Positions 6,604 through 11,052 of a DNA stretch of 11,052 nt are shown piece by piece; positions within the stretch are counted from its first letter, which is position 1, and each line of letters starts with the position of its first letter. The translations under genes and the position numbers were made by a program. Below the pieces are notes generated by a model, which did not search any database, was not told the origin of the DNA, and saw only the letters and a program-made list of their open reading frames with translations. This DNA is from Bacillota bacterium (GTDB taxonomy: Bacteria; Bacillota; Clostridia; Lachnospirales; Lachnospiraceae), in the NCBI GenBank assembly GCA_023392995.1, contig JAEWMZ010000253.1:1-11052 (forward strand). Direction: 5' to 3'.

Positions 6604-7650
6604 ATGAAAGATTCTTCGGAAGCATTTGCAATAACGAAAGAAAGAAAATTAGAATTTCTCAAAAAACCTTGGTTTGCGGGAACTTTGATTTTGCTCGGAA
6701 TCGTAGTGTTAGTTTTTGTGATGATGATATCAGTTACGCAAGGAGCAATGAAAATTCCTTTATCGATTGTAGTTGAAAGCCTGTTTCATTTTGATTCATC
6801 AAATTCACAACATTTAATTATCAGAGATTTGCGTATGCCCCGTGTGATTGCAAGTGCTTTGGTAGGTGCTGCTTTAGCAGTGGCTGGAGCAATTATGCAA
6901 GGAACAACTAGAAATCCCTTGGCAGATTCAGGACTTCTGGGGATCAATGCAGGAGCGGGGGTTATGCTTGCTATCTGCTTTGCGTCTTTTCCGGGAATTA
7001 GCTACCTGCAGCTTATGTTGTTTTCCTTTCTGGGTGCAGGGATTGCAGCAGGAATTGTCAATGGCTTTGCAGCCACACGAGGAGGAAGTGCGATGAGATT
7101 AGTGTTATCTGGCATTGCAGTCAGTGCAATGTTTACAGCCCTAAGTCAAGGAATTGCATTGTATTTTAATGTAGCGCAAGACATGATGTTTTGGACTATG
7201 GGAGGAGTAGCAGCATCCAATTGGGCTCAAATCAAAATCATCGTTCCGTGTATCATAATTGCATTGCTAGTTGCACTTCTATTAGCTCCTCAAATTACTC
7301 TTTTAAATCTTGGTGAAGAGGTTGCCAACGGTCTTGGTGTTAACACAGCACTTATGAGAGGAATGTGTTCTCTCACAGTTCTGATTTTAGCTGGAACAGC
7401 TGTATCTGTAGTGGGTTCAGTCGGATTTATCGGACTTGTGGTTCCGCATTTATCGAGAAGATTGGTGGGAGTGGATTTTCGTTCGATCATACCAGTCTCT
7501 ACCGTATTAGGAGCTTTACTCTTGGTTTTGGCAGATTTAGGTGCCAGGACATTAAACCCTCCATTTGAATTACCGATTGGAGCACTTATAGCACTGATTG
7601 GAGTACCTTTTTTTCTACATATTGCACGAACACAGGGGAGGGTATCTTAA
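6604..7650 (+). CDS. FecCD-family iron transport permease (first subunit)
   Basis: Membrane subunit of a type II (BtuC/FecCD/FhuB-like) ABC importer; it pairs with the product of the next gene to form the channel. The 348-residue protein has a first membrane helix near 25-45 and about ten hydrophobic segments in all. Family motifs are clear: LRMPRVIASALVGAALAVAG (76-95) followed by MQGTTRNPLADSGLLGINAGA, the cytoplasmic ATPase-coupling loop around NLGEEVANGLG (235-245), VGFIGLVVPHLSRRLVG (273-289), and ELPIGALIALIGVPFF near the C-terminus. The ATG at 6604 is preceded by AGGAG at 9 bases. The stop codon touches the start codon of the next gene. A 153-bp gap containing a hairpin separates it from the receptor gene. 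Confidence 0.95.
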   Translation: MKDSSEAFAITKERKLEFLKKPWFAGTLILLGIVVLVFVMMISVTQGAMKIPLSIVVESLFHFDSSNSQHLIIRDLRMPRVIASALVGAALAVAGAIMQGTTRNPLADSGLLGINAGAGVMLAICFASFPGISYLQLMLFSFLGAGIAAGIVNGFAATRGGSAMRLVLSGIAVSAMFTALSQGIALYFNVAQDMMFWTMGGVAASNWAQIKIIVPCIIIALLVALLLAPQITLLNLGEEVANGLGVNTALMRGMCSLTVLILAGTAVSVVGSVGFIGLVVPHLSRRLVGVDFRSIIPVSTVLGALLLVLADLGARTLNPPFELPIGALIALIGVPFFLHIARTQGRVS

Positions 7651-8697
7651 ATGTTTAATAGAGGAAAACAAACGGATGCATATCAGCGAAGAAGAAATAA
7701 GCAAAATGGCAGTATAATTTTAATAGGTATAATTTTACTTATTGGTATTTTTCTAATTAGTATGAATACCGGATACAGTAAACTATCACCATTCGTTTCT
7801 GCGCGTGCACTTGTCGGATTGGGGAGCGAGAAGGAGGAGCTGATATTATTTGGCCTACGATTACCAAGAATTTTACTTTCCCTGCTTGTAGGTGCTGGGC
7901 TGGCGTTATCAGGTTGTGTAATACAAAGTGTTACAAAAAATCCATTGGCTGATCCGGGTTTATTGGGAATCAATGCAGGCGCTGGGCTGATGGTAATACT
8001 ATATGTATTACTTTTCAAGGCACAGTCCTTTTTATCTGTTTTTACATTGCCTTTTCTTGCATTGATTGGAGCTGGAGGAGCCGCGATCGGAATCTATATG
8101 TTGTCCTATAAAAAGGGTGAGGGAATATCACCAAGCAGACTTGTGCTAAATGGTATCGCTATGCAGGCAGGAATTACATCACTCACTACTGTCTGTACTG
8201 TAAAATTGGATTCCGCACAATTTGATTTTGTAGCAAAGTGGCAAGCAGGAAGTATTTGGGGAAGCGATTGGAAATTTGTGCAGGTACTTTTTCCATGGTT
8301 ACTGCTTTGCATTCCTTATGTATTTATGAAATCCCGCGTGTTAGATGTATTAAATTTGGGCGATGAGGTTTCCTGTGGTCTGGGATTAGCCGTTGAAAAA
8401 GAGAGAAAAAAATTGTTAGGGGCGGCGGTTGTTTTAGCAGGCACCTGCGTAGCGGTAAGTGGAAGTATAAGCTTTGTAGGACTCATAGCCCCACATCTAG
8501 CAAAAAGGTTAGTAGGGTCTAGACATACTCTTTTGATACCTTGCTGCTTAATGATCGGAGCTGCTTTGCTTTCCTGTGCAGATATGATAGCGAGGGTAAT
8601 TATCGAACCCTCTGAAATTCCAGCAGGTGTGGTAGTAGCCATTCTCGGTGCACCGTATTTTTTATACCTTCTACATAGAAACAAAGGTCTTTCGTGA
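7651..8697 (+). CDS. FecCD-family iron transport permease (second subunit)
   Basis: Partner of the preceding permease, also 348 residues, with which it should form a heterodimeric channel. It shows the same landmarks: LRLPRILLSLLVGAGLALSG (69-88), then IQSVTKNPLADPGLLGINAGAG, the coupling loop NLGDEVSCGLG (235-245), ISFVGLIAPHLAKRLVG (273-289), and EIPAGVVVAILGAPYFLYLL at the end. The N-terminus before the first helix (about 21-38) is very basic. The ATG directly follows the TAA of the upstream gene, and AGGGGAGG lies 9 bases upstream within that gene, so translation is coupled. No ATPase gene follows; the next gene is an unrelated LacI-type regulator with its own promoter. I see no convincing terminator after it. 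Confidence 0.95.
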   Translation: MFNRGKQTDAYQRRRNKQNGSIILIGIILLIGIFLISMNTGYSKLSPFVSARALVGLGSEKEELILFGLRLPRILLSLLVGAGLALSGCVIQSVTKNPLADPGLLGINAGAGLMVILYVLLFKAQSFLSVFTLPFLALIGAGGAAIGIYMLSYKKGEGISPSRLVLNGIAMQAGITSLTTVCTVKLDSAQFDFVAKWQAGSIWGSDWKFVQVLFPWLLLCIPYVFMKSRVLDVLNLGDEVSCGLGLAVEKERKKLLGAAVVLAGTCVAVSGSISFVGLIAPHLAKRLVGSRHTLLIPCCLMIGAALLSCADMIARVIIEPSEIPAGVVVAILGAPYFLYLLHRNKGLS

Positions 8698-8798
8698 GAG
8701 CGACACAAATGAAATATCAAGAACTCCCATATACTTAATAATATGAATGTTAGATTTGATAAGATTTTGACTAACTCAAACTTTTTATCATCTTTTAC

Positions 8799-8827
8799 TT
8801 GAATATAAGAAAGGAATCAGCTATAAT
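8799..8827 (+). promoter_or_regulatory. SigA-type promoter of the lacI-type gene
   Basis: TTGAAT (8799-8804) and a perfect TATAAT (8822-8827) with ideal 17-bp spacing. The predicted start, near 8834, would give a leader of about 68 nt before the GTG at 8902. The -10 and following bases match the promoter at 10085-10113. Confidence 0.75.
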
Positions 8828-8849
8828 CCAATGTATACTAAACATATAT
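8822..8849 (+). repeat. Shared 28-bp -10/initiation box, copy 1
   Basis: From TATAATCCAA to ACTAAACATATAT this copy matches 10108-10135 at 25 of 28 positions; the only differences are three adjacent bases (TGT here, AAC there). It covers the -10 hexamer and about the first 15 transcribed bases, where a repressor or a start-site-sensing mechanism could act. Confidence 0.8.
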
Positions 8850-8901
8850 GAATATATTAAAATGACTTGCTTTGAGAAGACACGGAGCAGGAGGGAATAT
8901 T

Positions 8902-9930
8902 GTGACACTTAAAGAAATTGCAAAACGGGCAGATGTATCGATTTCTACTGTGTCCCGGATTATGAATTCCTTGGATGACAGTTTTGCCAGTAAGGAAGTA
9001 AGAGACAGGGTATGGGCAATCATAAAAGAAACAGGTTATGTTCCCAACCAGAGTGCAAGAGAGCTGAAACGGAACAAAAATAGTACTTTATCGAAGAACA
9101 CGGGTACCCTGACATGCATTTTAGGAAGAAATAAAAATATGGAGGATAATCCATTTTTTGCCCAGGTTGCGAGAGCAGTGGAGCAGCAAGCGCTTAGTCG
9201 TGGATACTCGATCTCTATTTCCTATTCCGTTTTCGACATATATAACCGAGATTTAATTTCACTGGTTGAATCCTCAAAAACGGATGGTGCAATTGTCCTG
9301 GGCCGTTTCAGTGATGAGGCAATGAGATTTCTTGAGCTGCATTACAAGAATCTTGTATATGTGGGACGAAATGTCATTGATTCTGCTTGGAATCAGATTA
9401 TATGTGATGGATATGAAGCTACCCAAACGGCATTGGAATATCTAATCAGCCGCGGACATCAAAGAATTGGATATATTGGAGAAATTGAAAATGAAATCCG
9501 TTATAATGCTTATGTGGATACAATGCATAAGCATGGGCTGGAATTCGATACGAATCTGATTATTGTAAGTCAGCACAACGGTGTCGGAGGATACCAGGGT
9601 GCGGATGAAATGCTAAAGAAGGCTAAGCTTTTACCGACTGCCGTATTTTGTGCGACAGATGTTAGTGCGATTGCCGCAATGCGCCGTTTTGTGGAAGCTG
9701 GAATCAAAATTCCTCAGCAGCTTTCTATTATTAGCATTGACAATATAGAATTGTCAGGCTTTGTCTCCCCAATGCTTACTACGGTTGAAATGCCAATTAT
9801 TGAGATGGGTAATATGGCAGTGGATACCTTAATTAATCATATTAATAAATGCTACAAGCTGCCAATCAGAATTTATTTTCCTAATAGGCTGATCATAAGA
9901 GAAAGTGTAGGAGCACCTTTTACATACTAA
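8902..9930 (+). CDS. LacI-family transcriptional regulator
   Basis: A 342-residue repressor-type regulator. The start is taken at the GTG at 8902, because LacI proteins begin directly with the (M)xTLKEIAK helix and AGGAGGG (8889-8895) lies 6 bases upstream; the longer frame from TTG at 8872 would add ten unlikely residues. Residues 2-22 (TLKEIAKRADVSISTVSRIM) form the helix-turn-helix, and GYVPNQSARELK is the hinge. A periplasmic-binding-protein-like effector domain follows from about 60 (DNPFFAQVARAVEQQ) with SRGHQRIGYIG, AVFCATDVSAIAAMRRF and the LSIISIDNIELSGFVSPMLTTVEMP block. The inducer cannot be told from the sequence. It stands alone between the iron permeases and a sulfate-binding protein gene whose promoter almost copies its own, so it may control sulfate uptake and itself (inference). 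A perfect-hairpin terminator follows. Confidence 0.93.
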   Translation: MTLKEIAKRADVSISTVSRIMNSLDDSFASKEVRDRVWAIIKETGYVPNQSARELKRNKNSTLSKNTGTLTCILGRNKNMEDNPFFAQVARAVEQQALSRGYSISISYSVFDIYNRDLISLVESSKTDGAIVLGRFSDEAMRFLELHYKNLVYVGRNVIDSAWNQIICDGYEATQTALEYLISRGHQRIGYIGEIENEIRYNAYVDTMHKHGLEFDTNLIIVSQHNGVGGYQGADEMLKKAKLLPTAVFCATDVSAIAAMRRFVEAGIKIPQQLSIISIDNIELSGFVSPMLTTVEMPIIEMGNMAVDTLINHINKCYKLPIRIYFPNRLIIRESVGAPFTY

Positions 9931-9949
9931 GTAGGTCGCTCAATTCAGG

Positions 9950-9980
9950 ATGTGAAATGCTCGGCATTTCACATTTTTCT
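9950..9980 (+). terminator. Intrinsic terminator of the lacI-type gene
   Basis: ATGTGAAATGC (9950-9960) pairs perfectly with GCATTTCACAT (9964-9974) around the loop TCG, followed by TTTTTCT. It lies 20 bp after the stop. The stem core GTGAAATGC/GCATTTCAC is the same as the dyad heading the 61-bp repeats at 1500-1864. Confidence 0.92.
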
Positions 9981-10060
9981 GTTTAACAGAAGTTTTCTAA
10001 TTTATTTCTTGTATGTTTTATATTAGGTAATATTTTCCCTATTTGTAAGGAAATCAAATA

Positions 10061-10074
10061 CGCAAACGTTTTAC
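10061..10074. promoter_or_regulatory. Candidate LacI/CcpA-type operator
   Basis: CGCAAACGTTTTAC contains the palindrome AAACGTTT with the central CG typical of LacI-family operators. It partly fits the catabolite-responsive element pattern but misses several positions. It is centred about 52 bases upstream of the predicted start of the sulfate-binding gene. No second copy is seen before the lacI-type gene. Confidence 0.4.
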
Positions 10075-10084
10075 TTTTTTTATC

Positions 10085-10113
10085 TTGCATAATTATAATA
10101 ATTAAAGTATAAT
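10085..10113 (+). promoter_or_regulatory. SigA-type promoter of the sulfate-binding gene
   Basis: TTGCAT (10085-10090), a 17-bp spacer and a perfect TATAAT (10108-10113). The predicted start near 10120 gives a leader of about 85 nt, too short for an S-box or T-box. Composition and hexamers mirror the promoter at 8799-8827. Confidence 0.78.
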
Positions 10114-10135
10114 CCAAAACATACTAAACATATAT
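10108..10135 (+). repeat. Shared 28-bp -10/initiation box, copy 2
   Basis: Second copy of the element at 8822-8849, identical at 25 of 28 positions. Here it runs on into an AT-rich dyad (CATATAT/ATATATG, 10129-10145). Confidence 0.8.
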
Positions 10136-10204
10136 AATATATATGAAGATTTGTAAAGCTTAAAAAGGGTATATCGCAAACATGCTGCGGTAGGAAGGAG
10201 TTCC

Positions 10205-11052
10205 ATGAAGAAGAATTTATTATCACTGTGTATTGTTACTGTATTGCTTACAGGGTTATTAACCGGCTGTTCCGGGAATGCAGAAAAAACTACGAAGGAT
10301 ACAAAATCAGTTGAGATCACCAATGTATCCTATGATCCAACCAGAGAGCTTTATGAGGCGTACAATGTTGAATTTGCAAAGTACTGGAAAGAGAAAACAG
10401 GGCAGGAGGTCACGGTCACACAGTCTCATGGAGGTTCCGGCAAGCAGGCTCGTTCCGTAATTGAAGGAAATGAAGCGGATGTTGTAACGTTAGCACTAGG
10501 CTATGATATCACAGCAATTGAAGAGGCCGGGCTGATTGAAAAAGGCTGGCAGAGTGAATTTGGCAACAACAGTGCACCTTATACGTCAACCATAGTATTT
10601 CTGGTGCGAAAGGGAAATCCGAAGCAGATTAAAGATTGGAATGACCTGGTGGCAGATGGTGTTGGAATTATTACACCAAATCCAAAAACCTCCGGCGGTG
10701 CAAGATGGAACTACCTGGCAGCCTGGGCATATGCAGATCGGACCTATAATCATGATGAGAACAAGGTATTGGAATTTATGAAGAAATTATATTCCAATGT
10801 ATTAGTACTGGATTCCGGTGCCCGTGGAGCGACCACTACCTTCGTGGAGAATGGTCAGGGAGATGTATTGCTAGCCTGGGAAAATGAAGCCTATTTATCC
10901 ATGAAAGAATATCCGGATGAATATGAGATAATCACTCCTAGCATTAGTATTCTGGCGGAACCTCCGGTAGCAATCGTGGATTCTGTTGTAGATGACAGGG
11001 GAACCAGAGAGGTTTCTACCGCTTATCTGGAATATTTATATTCCGATGCAGG
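10205..11052 (+). CDS. Sulfate ABC transporter substrate-binding lipoprotein (3' partial)
   Basis: Receptor of the sulfate/thiosulfate importer (Sbp/CysP family), anchored as a lipoprotein outside the membrane. The ATG at 10205 is preceded by AGGAAGGAG four bases upstream. Residues 1-21 form a lipoprotein signal ending in the lipobox LTGC with Cys22. The mature part carries nearly every family signature in order: NVSYDPTRELYEAYN (40-54), QSHGGSGKQARSVIEG (73-88), ADVVTLALGYDI, APYTSTIVFLVRKGNPK, ITPNPKTSGGARWNYLAAW, DSGARGATTTFVENGQGDVL and SISILAEPPVAIVD. Of an expected length of about 340 residues, 282 codons are present, and the frame is open to the last base. The remaining transporter genes (cysT, cysW, cysA) are expected just downstream. 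I cannot choose between the symbols sbp and cysP, so none is given. Confidence 0.96.
   Translation, partial: MKKNLLSLCIVTVLLTGLLTGCSGNAEKTTKDTKSVEITNVSYDPTRELYEAYNVEFAKYWKEKTGQEVTVTQSHGGSGKQARSVIEGNEADVVTLALGYDITAIEEAGLIEKGWQSEFGNNSAPYTSTIVFLVRKGNPKQIKDWNDLVADGVGIITPNPKTSGGARWNYLAAWAYADRTYNHDENKVLEFMKKLYSNVLVLDSGARGATTTFVENGQGDVLLAWENEAYLSMKEYPDEYEIITPSISILAEPPVAIVDSVVDDRGTREVSTAYLEYLYSDA

Noticed and set aside
6570..6776. 68-residue ORF overlapping the first permease
   Set aside because: It lies mostly in another frame inside the permease gene, lacks a good ribosome binding site and has no recognisable features.
7683..8018. 111-residue antisense ORF
   Set aside because: Same reason: it mirrors the N-terminal half of the second permease gene and has no ribosome binding site.
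8316..8720. 134-residue antisense ORF in the second permease gene
   Set aside because: It is the complement of a well-supported membrane protein gene and its sequence resembles no family; a codon-bias shadow.
8872..8901. TTG start giving a 352-residue LacI-type protein
   Set aside because: The ten extra residues lie before the conserved TLKEIAK start, and the good ribosome binding site at 8889-8895 serves the GTG at 8902.
9977..9991. Palindrome TTCTGTT-T-AACAGAA
   Set aside because: It overlaps the T-tract of the lacI-type terminator, has no second copy, and is far from the next promoter.
10120..10204. S-box or T-box riboswitch before the sulfate receptor
   Set aside because: The leader of about 85 nt is too short, and neither the conserved core motifs nor a leader terminator is visible.

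Overview
The window looks like chromosomal DNA of a low-to-moderate GC anaerobic Firmicute, most likely a member of the Clostridia and plausibly Lachnospiraceae. The reasons are protein-level style (a fused CobA-HemD, the C5 haem route with HemB and HemL, lipoprotein-type binding proteins), strong AGGAGG-type ribosome binding sites and SigA-like promoters. The family assignment is inference. All recognised genes are on the + strand.

Region 1 (1-4193) is the end of a tetrapyrrole cluster: a 5'-truncated uroporphyrinogen-III methyltransferase/synthase fusion (cobA-hemD), then hemB and hemL, which are 6 bp apart. Between cobA-hemD and hemB lies about 365 bp of tandem 61-bp repeats (1500-1864), starting one base after the hemD stop.

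Region 2 (4194-4522) holds a degraded fragment that reads like the N-terminal part of a group II intron reverse transcriptase, a clear intrinsic terminator, a perfect 14-bp palindrome and a 19-codon leader ORF that overlaps the start of the next gene.

Region 3 (4480-8697) is an iron-siderophore-type uptake locus: an AraC-family regulator, a lipoprotein binding protein, and two FecCD-type permeases joined stop-to-start. No ATPase gene is present. The layout resembles the Bacillus subtilis btr-feuA-feuB-feuC locus, which borrows an ATPase encoded elsewhere. The same GTTAGT-N4-ACTAAY inverted repeat lies before the regulator gene and before the binding-protein gene. A 17-bp terminator-like hairpin separates the binding-protein gene from the permeases.

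Region 4 (8698-11052) has a LacI-family regulator, a perfect-hairpin terminator whose stem matches that of the 61-bp repeats, and the first 282 codons of a sulfate-binding lipoprotein (Sbp/CysP type) that runs off the window. The regulator gene and the sulfate-binding gene have nearly identical promoters: TTGNAT-17-TATAAT, with 25 of 28 bases shared from the -10 hexamer onward. This suggests common control.

Putting these together, the window co-locates the siroheme precursor route, iron uptake and sulfate uptake. All three feed assimilatory sulfite reduction, but that functional link is inference. No wholly new system is evident. The most interesting items are non-coding: the repeat array, the two pairs of shared regulatory motifs, the leader ORF and the intron relic.
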